Position numbers and translations under genes: made by a program. This document shows, piece by piece, positions 57,025 to 64,000 of a stretch of 64,000 nucleotides of DNA (positions are counted from its first letter, which is position 1; each line of letters opens with the position of its first letter). Under the pieces are notes generated by a model. The model searched no databases and was not told where the DNA came from. It saw nothing but the letters and a program-made list of their open reading frames with translations. The DNA is from Catellatospora bangladeshensis. GTDB lineage: Bacteria; Actinomycetota; Actinomycetes; Mycobacteriales; Micromonosporaceae. The stretch lies in contig NZ_BONF01000030.1 in NCBI RefSeq assembly GCF_016862575.1, positions 104,393 to 168,392 of the forward strand, given 5' to 3'.

Positions 57025-59937
57025 ATGGCTTCCGCCTTCATCGGGCGTGCCGCGGAACTCCGCCGGCTCGCCGACCTGCTGGCCGCGGCACGCGACGAGC
57101 GCCGCCCCGCCACCGTCCTGATCGGCGGCGAGGCGGGCGTCGGCAAGAGCGAGCTGCTCAACCTGTTCTGCGAGCAGGCCGCGGCAGCGGGGGCTCAGGT
57201 GCTGTCCGGCGCGTGCATCGAGCTGGGCTCGGGCGCCATCCCGTACGGACCGCTGATCGAGGCGCTGCGCCGGCTGGTGCGCGAGCGCACCGAGGAGAAG
57301 GCGCGGGAGCTGGCCGGCCCGGCCTGGACCGAGCTCGCCCCGCTGATCTCGGACTTCACCGGCGCGGAGGCGCCAGTCGGGGGCCAGGGCTCGCAGCTGA
57401 GCGTCTTCGGCGCCGTCTCCCGGCTGCTGGACCACATCGGCCGGACCGCGCCGCTGGTGCTGATCTTCGAGGACGTGCACTGGGCCGATCCGTCCACCCT
57501 GGACCTGATCGCCTACCTGACCCGCATGGGCTCCGACGAGCGGCTGCTGCTGATCTGCACCCACCGCAGCGACCTGGAACGCGGTCACCCGGTGCGCCGG
57601 GTGCTGGCCGCCCCGCAGTTCAGCCGGGGTATGCACCGCATCTCGCTCTCCCGCTTCACCACGGCCGAGATGCGGGAGCTGATCGCCGCGCTGGCGGCCG
57701 AGCAGGCCGGCCCGGAGCGGGTGGCGCGCTGCGCCGAGCTGGCCGACGGCAACCCGTACTTCGCGTCGCAGCTGGTGGCCGCCGGTTACCTGGCGGACCC
57801 GGACCGCCTGCCGGAGACGGTCGCGGACATGATGGCGGTCCGGCTGGAGCAGCTCAGTCCCACCGCGGCCAAGGTGGTCGAGGTCGCGGCGGTGGCGGGC
57901 CGCCGGGTCGGCGACCGGCTGCTGGGCGCGGTGAGCGGACTCGACGCCGGGTCGCTGGCCGACGCGCTGCAGGAGTGCCTCGACCAGCTCGTCCTCGTCG
58001 AGGACCGGGCCGAGCGCGGGTATGCCTTCCAGCACGCGCTGCTGCGCGCGGCCGCCTACGAGCGGATCGCCGAACTGCGGCGCAGGCTCCGGCACGAGGC
58101 GGTGGCGCGGGCGCTGGCGGCGGAGGTGGGCAGGCGGCCGGAGCTGCTGCCGGAGCTGGCGTACCACTGGTTCGCGGCCGAGCGGGAGCCGGAGGCGCTG
58201 GCCTGGGCGGTGCGCGCGGGGGACCTCGCGGTGCGGATGCGGGCCTTCCAGGAGGCGGAGACGCAGTACCGGCGGGCGCTGGACCTGTGGCCGGGGGTGC
58301 CCGACGCGGCGGCCGTGGCCGGCACGGCCAAGCTCCGGGTGCTGACCGTGGCGGCCGACGCGGCTCGCTGGGCGGGGCACGTGGACCAGGCGGTGCGGTG
58401 GGCGCGCGAGGCCATCGACGAGGCCGCCGGGGCGGACGGCGACCGGGTCGGGGAGCTGTACGAGCGGCTCGGCAGCTACCTGTGGGAGGCCCGGGCCGTC
58501 GACGAGTCGGCCGCGGCGTATCGCGCGGCGGAGCAGCACCTCGCGGACGGACCGCCGTCGGCGGCCGGGTCGCGGGTGCAGGCGGCCCTGGCCACGGTGG
58601 CGGTCCGGGACGGGCAGCACGTCGACGGCCTGGCGCGGGCGAAACGGGCGGGGGAGCTGGCGCGTGCGGTGCGGGCGCGCGCCGAGGAGGGCCGCGCCCT
58701 CAACAGCGAGGGCCTGGCGCTGACCATGCTCGACGAGCCGGACGAGGGGGTGCGGGCGCTGCGTCTGGGGTTGGAGATCGCGATCGAGGTCGACCACCTG
58801 GAGGACACGCTGCGCGCGTACGCGAATCTGGGGTTGTGCCTGGAGCACGCCGACCTGCTCGCCGAGTCGGTGGAGGTGCTTCTCGACGGGCTGGCGAAGG
58901 CCCGGGGACTGGGCCTGCTGCACACCCGGCAGGGCGGGGTGCTGGCCAACAACGCCAGCGCGACGCTGACCCTGCTCGGCCGGTGGGACGAGGCGGTGGC
59001 GCTGCTGGACGAGGCGCGGCCCGAGCCGCCCGCCACCGAGACCGCCTACCAGCTGCTGAACCGGGCCGAGATCGCCACCGCCCGCGGCCGGTTCGACGAG
59101 GCCGAGGGACTGCTCAGGGAGGTGCGCAGCCGGCCGAACACCGACGCCCGGTTCGTCGGCCCGCTCTACGGGTGCCTGGCCGAGCTGGCGCTGTGGCGGC
59201 ACGACGGCGGCCAGGCCGCGGAGGCGGTCACGCGTGGCCTGGAGGCGATCGCGGGCAGCGAGAACGTCCTGGTCCGCCTGCAGCTGTACGCGATGGGGCT
59301 GCGGGTGGCCGCCGACGGCCACCTGTCCCGGACCGGCCCGCAGGAGCAACGGCCGACGCCGGCCGACGTGGCGGCGCTGCTGGACGCGGCGCGGCAGGCG
59401 GTCGCCGGGCACCCCGGCTCACCGGGCACCAGGCTGCTGCTCGAACAGTGCGAGGCGGAGCACGCGCGGGCCGCCGGGGAGGACGCGGCGGCCGCCTGGC
59501 GGCGGGTGGCCGACGGCTGGGAGTCGCTGGAGCGGCCCTACCCGATGGCGTACGCGCGGTTCCGCGAGGCCGAGGCGGAGGCGGTGGCGCGGCACCGGCG
59601 CGCCACGGCGGCTGCCGGCGGCGCGTTCGCGGCCGCCGAGAGGCTGGGCGCCGGGCCGCTGCGTGAGCAGATCGCGGCACTGGCCTCGCGATACCGCCTC
59701 GATCTGGTGAAGCCGCTGCCCGCGGCGCGCCCGCCGCTCGGCCTGACCGACCGGGAGTTCGCGGTGCTGCGCGGGATCCGGACCGGCCGGACGAACCGCG
59801 AGATCGGGCAGACCCTGTACATCAGCGACTCCACGGTGAGCGTGCACGTCACCAACCTGATGCGCAAGCTCGGGGTGCGCAACCGCGCCGAGGCGGCCAC
59901 GGTGGCCCTTCGCGAGGGCTTCTTCGCAGGTGACTGA
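57025..59937 (+). CDS. LAL-family LuxR transcriptional regulator with AAA-type ATPase
   Basis: 970 residues, normal for large ATP-binding LuxR (LAL) regulators. Walker A GGEAGVGKS at 34-42, Walker B in PLVLIFEDVHWADPSTLD (~150), a long TPR-like helical middle (repeated A-rich helices between ~430 and ~850), and the C-terminal LuxR HTH LTDREFAVLRGIRTGRTNREIGQTLYISDSTVSVHVTNLMRKLG. LAL proteins often activate secondary-metabolite clusters, but here it is beyond the tRNA and 2.4 kb from the cluster end. It might control the cluster or the caspase gene 100 bases downstream (not shown). ATG at 57025. Confidence 0.88.
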   Translation: MASAFIGRAAELRRLADLLAAARDERRPATVLIGGEAGVGKSELLNLFCEQAAAAGAQVLSGACIELGSGAIPYGPLIEALRRLVRERTEEKARELAGPAWTELAPLISDFTGAEAPVGGQGSQLSVFGAVSRLLDHIGRTAPLVLIFEDVHWADPSTLDLIAYLTRMGSDERLLLICTHRSDLERGHPVRRVLAAPQFSRGMHRISLSRFTTAEMRELIAALAAEQAGPERVARCAELADGNPYFASQLVAAGYLADPDRLPETVADMMAVRLEQLSPTAAKVVEVAAVAGRRVGDRLLGAVSGLDAGSLADALQECLDQLVLVEDRAERGYAFQHALLRAAAYERIAELRRRLRHEAVARALAAEVGRRPELLPELAYHWFAAEREPEALAWAVRAGDLAVRMRAFQEAETQYRRALDLWPGVPDAAAVAGTAKLRVLTVAADAARWAGHVDQAVRWAREAIDEAAGADGDRVGELYERLGSYLWEARAVDESAAAYRAAEQHLADGPPSAAGSRVQAALATVAVRDGQHVDGLARAKRAGELARAVRARAEEGRALNSEGLALTMLDEPDEGVRALRLGLEIAIEVDHLEDTLRAYANLGLCLEHADLLAESVEVLLDGLAKARGLGLLHTRQGGVLANNASATLTLLGRWDEAVALLDEARPEPPATETAYQLLNRAEIATARGRFDEAEGLLREVRSRPNTDARFVGPLYGCLAELALWRHDGGQAAEAVTRGLEAIAGSENVLVRLQLYAMGLRVAADGHLSRTGPQEQRPTPADVAALLDAARQAVAGHPGSPGTRLLLEQCEAEHARAAGEDAAAAWRRVADGWESLERPYPMAYARFREAEAEAVARHRRATAAAGGAFAAAERLGAGPLREQIAALASRYRLDLVKPLPAARPPLGLTDREFAVLRGIRTGRTNREIGQTLYISDSTVSVHVTNLMRKLGVRNRAEAATVALREGFFAGD

Positions 59938-59942
59938 GGGGG

Positions 59943-59960
59943 TTACGTAATTCGACGTAA
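59943..59960. promoter_or_regulatory. Inverted repeat upstream of the caspase-like gene
   Basis: TTACGT-AATTCG-ACGTAA, a perfect 6-bp palindrome with a 6-bp centre, in the 103-bp gap after the LAL gene. Possible operator for the caspase-like gene. Confidence 0.45.
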
Positions 59961-60040
59961 GGCCGGACCGGTGTTCCCGGGCGCCGGGCCGCCTACGCTC
60001 GCGAGCAGCGGACGACGTCGATGTACACAAGGGGGATGCC

Positions 60041-62629
60041 GTGGCACGCAACGCGCTGCTGATCGGCCCGCGCACCGGGGACCTGCAGGGCGTCGGCAAC
60101 GACGTCCAGGCCATGGCGACGGCGCTGCGGGCGTGGGACTTCGGCGTCACGCCGTGCGTGGGCGACGACGCCACCCGGGCCGGGATCCTGGCCGCGTACG
60201 AGCAGCTGATCGCCGAGGCGGAGCCGGACGACGCGATCGTCGTCTTCTACAGCGGGCACGGCGGCTACTGCCTGCCCCCGGAGCACGAGCGGACGGCGTC
60301 GCTGCCGTCGCGGATCCAGTTCATCGTGCCGTCCGATTTCGACGAATCGCAGCCCGGCGACTTCCGCGGCATCACCGACCTGGAGCTGTCCGGGCTGCTG
60401 GCCCGGCTGACCGAGCGGACCCGCAACGTCACCGTGGTGCTGGACTGCTGCCACGCCGCGCACATGTCCCGGGACCCCGACCGCACCGTCAAGGCGCTGT
60501 CGGTGCCGGCGTCGTACGCCCTGCTCTCGGCGCACCTGGACCGGGTCGGCCGACAGGACCCCGATCTCCGGCGGCGCCTGGCGCCGGAGGGCAATCGGGA
60601 CGCGGTACGGGTCGTCGCCTGCGCGCCCGAGCAGTCGGCCTACGAGTACGCCGTCGCGGAGGGGCGCTCGATGGGGATGCTGACCGAGGCGCTGACCGGC
60701 GCGCTCACCGAGGCGCGGGACGGCGGCCGCACCGTCTCCTGGGCGACCGTGGTCGAGCGGGTGCGCTCGCAGGTGCTGACCATCATGCCGACGCAGCGCC
60801 CGGAGGTGGAGGGCCCGGCACAGCGCCTGCTGTTCGAGCGTACGGAGACCGACACGGTGGCCACGCTGGCGGTGTCGGCCGAGGGCAGCCGCCTGCGGCT
60901 GGCCGGCGCCCTGCTGCTCGGGGTGCGGCCGGGCGACGAGTTCGTGGTCATGCCGCCGGACAGCACCGGCCCGGACGAGCGGACGAAGCTCGGCGACGTC
61001 CAGGTGGAGAAGATCGTGGACGGTGCGGCGTGGGGCCGGTTCCGGCCACGGCAGCCGGACACCGCCGTGCCGCTCGGGGCGTGCGCGCACCGCAGCCGGA
61101 TGGCGGCCCCGGCCCTGCCGGTGCGGGTGCCCGCCTCCGATCCGCGCAGTGCGGACCTGGTCCGGGCGATGGGCGCGGCGACGCTGGTGCGGGTGGCGGA
61201 GCCGGACGAGCGGGCCGACGTCGAGGTGCGGATCGACGAGGCGGGTGCGCTGACCGTGCACGACCGCGTCGGCCCGCTGCATCCGGCGTCGCCCCCCGAC
61301 GCGCCCGGGATCGCGCGGGTGGTGCAGGACCTCAAGCGCCTGGCCCAGGCGCACCTGCTGCGCCGCCTGGCGGAGGAGCCGGGCGGCGGCATCGCCACGC
61401 CGCTGGAGATCGAGTTCGGGGTGGTCCGCGGCGGCACGGCGCATCCGGCCACGCCGGACCGCCCGCTCTACCTGGACGAGCCGATCTACGTGAAGGTGCG
61501 CAACGGCGGCCCGGACGTCGTGTGGGTCTCGCTGCTCGACATCGGCGTGGCCGCCCGGATCACGCTGCTCAACACCTCTTCGCCGTCGGGGGTCCGGGTG
61601 GAGCCGGGCGGGGAGTACGTGTTCGGCCGCGACGACCGTACGGGCGAGCTGCCCGGCGCGCGGCTCGAATGGCCGGCCGGCCTGGACCGGGGCAGTCCCC
61701 GGCCGGAGACGATCGTCGTGCTGGCCACGTCGGAGCCGGTGGACATGCGCGTGCTCGAACAGCGAGGGCTGGTGCGCGACGCGGCCCGGCGCGGCGGGTC
61801 CTCGCTGGAGAACTTCCTCGACCAGCTCCGCACCGGGCTCAGCCGGGACGTGGTGCCGCCGGCGCCGAGCGGCCTCCGGTTCGCCGTGCGCACCATCGAC
61901 TTCGAGCTGGTGCCGGTGCTCGCCCCGCCGGGCGAGGAGGCCGTCTTCCAGGTGGACGAGCGGCCCGGGGTGGCCGGCCGGTTCTGGCGGCAGCGGGGGG
62001 CGGCTCCGGCGGCGGTCGCGGTGCGGCTGTCGGACCTGGTGGTGCACCACAACCGGGCCTTCCGGGAGGCCGACATCCGGATCGACACGGTGCTCACCAC
62101 CGCCGGGCCGGGCGGCCGGCCCGCCTACCAGGCGCACACCGAGCGGTTCCGCGACATCCGGGACGGCCAGCGGCTGCCGCTGGACGACCTGCAGGTCTTC
62201 CACGGGCCGGTGGACGGCTACCTGGACGTCGCCGTGTGGGTGTCCCGGGACGACCGGGACAGCCTGGCGCTGAGCGACCTGCTCAAGCAGACACTGACCG
62301 ACGCCGAGCTGCAGGCGGCGATGGGCCAGGTGGGCACGCTGCTGGTCGCGGCACCGCAGGCGGCCGTCGCGATCGCGGCCGTGGGCGCCGGAGCCGTCAT
62401 CGTCAACGCCGCCTACCGGCTGCTGCGCGGCGCCCACGGCAACAGCATCGGGCTGTACCGGACCACGTTGCTGGCCGGGGAGAACTTCGGCGTCGGCCGC
62501 CCCGCGGGCCGGACGGCGGTGCGCGCACAGGACTTCTCGTTCCGCTACCGGGTCGAGGAGATCGCCGCGCCGTCCGTCAGTCCACGGCAGGAGTCGGGTC
62601 GCGACGTCAAGGAAGGAACCCGGGTATGA
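60041..62629 (+). CDS. Caspase-like (peptidase C14) protein with long C-terminal extension
   Basis: 862 residues from GTG. The N-terminal ~240 residues are a caspase/metacaspase fold: VVFYSGHGGYC with His73, and VVLDCCHAAHM with Cys137 as the nucleophile, giving the His-Cys dyad. Such proteases cleave after basic or acidic residues and, in bacteria, are often effectors of defence or programmed cell death systems. The remaining ~620 residues have no recognised domain; they contain beta-rich stretches (VPLEIEFGVVRGGTAHPATPD-like, KVRNGGPDVVWVSLLDIG) and a short hydrophobic segment near 790-810. A LAL regulator precedes it and a 76-residue gene overlaps its stop. Confidence 0.82.
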   Translation: MARNALLIGPRTGDLQGVGNDVQAMATALRAWDFGVTPCVGDDATRAGILAAYEQLIAEAEPDDAIVVFYSGHGGYCLPPEHERTASLPSRIQFIVPSDFDESQPGDFRGITDLELSGLLARLTERTRNVTVVLDCCHAAHMSRDPDRTVKALSVPASYALLSAHLDRVGRQDPDLRRRLAPEGNRDAVRVVACAPEQSAYEYAVAEGRSMGMLTEALTGALTEARDGGRTVSWATVVERVRSQVLTIMPTQRPEVEGPAQRLLFERTETDTVATLAVSAEGSRLRLAGALLLGVRPGDEFVVMPPDSTGPDERTKLGDVQVEKIVDGAAWGRFRPRQPDTAVPLGACAHRSRMAAPALPVRVPASDPRSADLVRAMGAATLVRVAEPDERADVEVRIDEAGALTVHDRVGPLHPASPPDAPGIARVVQDLKRLAQAHLLRRLAEEPGGGIATPLEIEFGVVRGGTAHPATPDRPLYLDEPIYVKVRNGGPDVVWVSLLDIGVAARITLLNTSSPSGVRVEPGGEYVFGRDDRTGELPGARLEWPAGLDRGSPRPETIVVLATSEPVDMRVLEQRGLVRDAARRGGSSLENFLDQLRTGLSRDVVPPAPSGLRFAVRTIDFELVPVLAPPGEEAVFQVDERPGVAGRFWRQRGAAPAAVAVRLSDLVVHHNRAFREADIRIDTVLTTAGPGGRPAYQAHTERFRDIRDGQRLPLDDLQVFHGPVDGYLDVAVWVSRDDRDSLALSDLLKQTLTDAELQAAMGQVGTLLVAAPQAAVAIAAVGAGAVIVNAAYRLLRGAHGNSIGLYRTTLLAGENFGVGRPAGRTAVRAQDFSFRYRVEEIAAPSVSPRQESGRDVKEGTRV

Positions 62630-62856
62630 GCCGCAAGCGCGTCATCATCGGCCAGGCGGAGTTCGGCATTCCTGAGAACCAGGTCAGGGAGGTCGCCGCG
62701 CAGGTCAAGTCGGCGATGGAGAACGGCGAGACCGCCACGCTCCAGCTGCTGGACGGGGCCGGCCGCGAGGTCACCGTCTACCTGAACGGCAAGGCGGCGG
62801 CGCTGGTCGTGGTCGACCTCGACCCGGGCCCGCGGCCGAGCGAGATCTCGGGCTGA
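62626..62856 (+). CDS. Small hypothetical protein coupled to the caspase-like gene
   Basis: 76 residues. ATG at 62626 overlaps the caspase stop (ATGA), which argues that the two are translated together. RBS-like GGAAGGAA lies upstream. Sequence: basic start MSRKRVIIGQAEFG, an amphipathic middle (EVAAQVKSAMENGETATLQLL), and GREVTVYLNGKAAALVVVDLD. It may be a regulator, adaptor or substrate of the protease; no homologue is recognised. Confidence 0.65.
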   Translation: MSRKRVIIGQAEFGIPENQVREVAAQVKSAMENGETATLQLLDGAGREVTVYLNGKAAALVVVDLDPGPRPSEISG

Positions 62857-62877
62857 GCCCTCCGCCACAGCCCGGAC

Positions 62878-62922
62878 CGAGCTCCCTCCACCGCCGTCGA
62901 GGCGGCCCGGGGGGAGCTTCGT
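62878..62922 (+). terminator. Terminator after the caspase operon
   Basis: CGAGCTCCC pairs with GGGAGCTTCG (one A bulged) around a nested CCGCC/GGCGG hairpin; the same GAAGCTCCC stem family as the other terminators. Confidence 0.6.
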
Positions 62923-63028
62923 CGTGTCCGGGTGAAACTTCCACACCCGACAGAGGCGGTATCGGTGGATCGAGATCGGGTGTTGTGTCGCGGGCCACGA
63001 CTGTGCAAACATGGCACCCGTTCGCGTT

Positions 63029-63042
63029 TGGGAGCGCGCCCA
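63029..63042. promoter_or_regulatory. CebR/CelR-type operator upstream of the cellulase gene
   Basis: TGGGAGCGCGCCCA differs at one position from TGGGAGCGCTCCCA, the 14-bp operator of the LacI-type cellobiose regulators CelR (Thermobifida) and CebR (Streptomyces). It lies about 200 bases before the GH6 start, so the gene is probably induced by cellobiose. Confidence 0.7.
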
Positions 63043-63238
63043 CGCGATCTTGCCGCCGAGGGCAACCCGTTGAGGGACGGCGGTTTCACCGGCCTTGACC
63101 GGCCGTTTTGGCACGCTGTTCCGCCCGCCGGGTTCGGGCGTCCGTACCGCCTCATCGGCATGCCGCCGTGGCCCCGCCACGGCTCGATGCCGACGCCGTG
63201 TCCCCGTCGGGGGACGCGTCACCGCCCAAGGAGATGGC

Positions 63239-64000
63239 ATGAAATTCCCGATCAGGCTGTCCGCGCGGCGCAAGGCTGTTGCGCTGAGCGGCGCGACCAC
63301 CCTGGTGGTCGCGGGCCTCATCACGCTTCCCGCGACCATGGCGCACGCCGCGCCGGGCTGCGACATCACGTACACCACCAACGACTGGTCGGAGGGCGCC
63401 GGCACCGGCGGCTTCACCGGCACCGTGGTCGTCAAGAACACCGGTGACGCGCTCACCAACTGGCAGCTGAAGTTCGCCTTCCCGGGCGGCCAGACGTTCA
63501 CCCAGGGCTGGTCGGCCACCTGGTCCGCCTCCGGCGCCAACGTGACGGCGAACGCGCTGGACTGGAACAAGAACCTGGCCACCGGCGCGTCGACCAGCCT
63601 CGGCTTCAACGGCCGCTGGACCGGCAGCAACCCCAAGCCGACCGCGTTCACGCTCAACGGCGTGACCTGCACGACCGGCGGGGTCACCCCGAGCCCGAGC
63701 ACCTCGGCCAGCCCCAGCGCCAGCCCCAGTGCCTCGGCCAGCCCGAGCGCGAGCCCGAGCAGCAGCCCCAGCGCCTCGCCGAGCAGCAGCCCGAGCGCGT
63801 CGCCGAGCCCGACCAGCAGCCCGATCCCGGGCGTCAAGGTCGACAACCCGTACGTCGGCGCGACCGGCTACGTGAACCCGAACTGGCGCTCCAAGGCCAT
63901 CGCCGAGCCGGGCGGCTCGCGGGTCGCCAACACCTCGACCGGTGTCTGGCTGGACCGGATCGCGGCCATCGCGGGCAGCAGCAGCTCGATGGGCCTGCGC
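63239..64000 (+). CDS. Secreted CBM2-linker-GH6 cellulase (cellobiohydrolase/endoglucanase), 3' end missing
   Basis: 254 residues present; the gene runs off the window. ATG at 63239 after AAGGAG. Signal peptide: basic MKFPIRLSARRK, hydrophobic VALSGATTLVVAGLI, and likely cleavage after AHA. Next a family 2 carbohydrate-binding module, from CDITYTTNDWSEGAGTGGF to the disulfide cysteine in LNGVTC, with the binding tryptophans in NWQLKF and WSATWSASG. A Pro-Ser-Ala linker follows (63685-63830). The GH6 domain starts VDNPYVGATGYVNPNWRSKA and is cut off. It degrades cellulose and is unrelated to the biosynthetic cluster. Confidence 0.9.
   Translation, partial: MKFPIRLSARRKAVALSGATTLVVAGLITLPATMAHAAPGCDITYTTNDWSEGAGTGGFTGTVVVKNTGDALTNWQLKFAFPGGQTFTQGWSATWSASGANVTANALDWNKNLATGASTSLGFNGRWTGSNPKPTAFTLNGVTCTTGGVTPSPSTSASPSASPSASASPSASPSSSPSASPSSSPSASPSPTSSPIPGVKVDNPYVGATGYVNPNWRSKAIAEPGGSRVANTSTGVWLDRIAAIAGSSSSMGLR

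Noticed and set aside
55441..59412. 1323-codon minus-strand frame
   Set aside because: Shadow of the sigma-like and LAL genes; no motifs and crosses two unrelated + strand genes.
63685..63830. Short repeated pattern resembling a repeat array
   Set aside because: It encodes the Pro-Ser-Ala linker of the cellulase; not a CRISPR array or other DNA repeat.

Overview
The DNA is very GC-rich (roughly 72-74% by eye), uses GTG starts freely, packs genes with ATGA overlaps, and carries five TetR regulators, a LAL-type LuxR regulator and a secreted CBM2-GH6 cellulase. This points to a filamentous actinobacterium. Micromonosporaceae is a reasonable guess, but no marker gene proves it. About 54.6 kb (positions 1 to ~54,650) looks like one large secondary-metabolite gene cluster cut off at its left edge. 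A tRNA-Lys (54791-54862) and ordinary genes follow: a small LuxR protein, an uncharacterised protein, a LAL regulator, a caspase-like protein and a cellulase.

Layout. (1) 1-10.5 kb, + strand: the end of an adenylation domain, a PCP, an FAD amine oxidase, an ACP, a FabF-like KS, a hydrolase, a thioester/acyl reductase fused to a HAD phosphatase, a zinc alcohol dehydrogenase, a LarA-like (DUF2088) enzyme and a PlsC-like acyltransferase. (2) 10.7-13.6 kb: larE (minus strand), larB and larC (plus strand), the full set known to build the nickel-pincer nucleotide cofactor that LarA enzymes use. (3) 13.6-19.1 kb: a 48-aa membrane peptide, a MaoC-like hydratase, an ICMT-like methyltransferase, an MFS exporter and three TetR regulators. 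(4) 19.1-39.7 kb: a RibF-like FAD synthetase, an FAD hydroxylase, two modular type I PKSs (the second ending in a thioester reductase), a type II thioesterase and a stand-alone KS with a dead AT. (5) 39.8-48.9 kb: a pyrrole starter system (proline adenylation enzyme, prolyl-PCP dehydrogenase, PltL-like PCP, PltA-like flavin halogenase, flavin reductase) with an acyl-CoA carboxylase beta subunit, a cation/proton antiporter and two TetR regulators. (6) 49.1-54.6 kb: a fatty-acyl-AMP ligase, carrier protein, soluble diiron acyl-ACP desaturase, AcpS-type PPTase, hotdog thioesterase and two hydrolases.

Working model (inference): proline is loaded on the PCP at 48.6-48.9 kb, oxidised to pyrrole-2-carboxyl and halogenated, then extended by the KS/PKS proteins and released reductively by the terminal thioester reductase. 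A desaturated fatty acyl chain and an amino-acid-derived unit are prepared by the two flanking carrier-protein systems. The acyl-reductase/ADH/LarA-like/PlsC operon would reduce, rearrange or epimerise an alcohol-bearing intermediate. No known product can be named from this sequence.

Most notable: a complete nickel-pincer cofactor pathway plus a divergent LarA homologue embedded in a halopyrrole-polyketide cluster; three KS-linked AT domains lacking the catalytic serine; and a shared TCATC-type palindrome at several cluster promoters that suggests coordinated TetR control.
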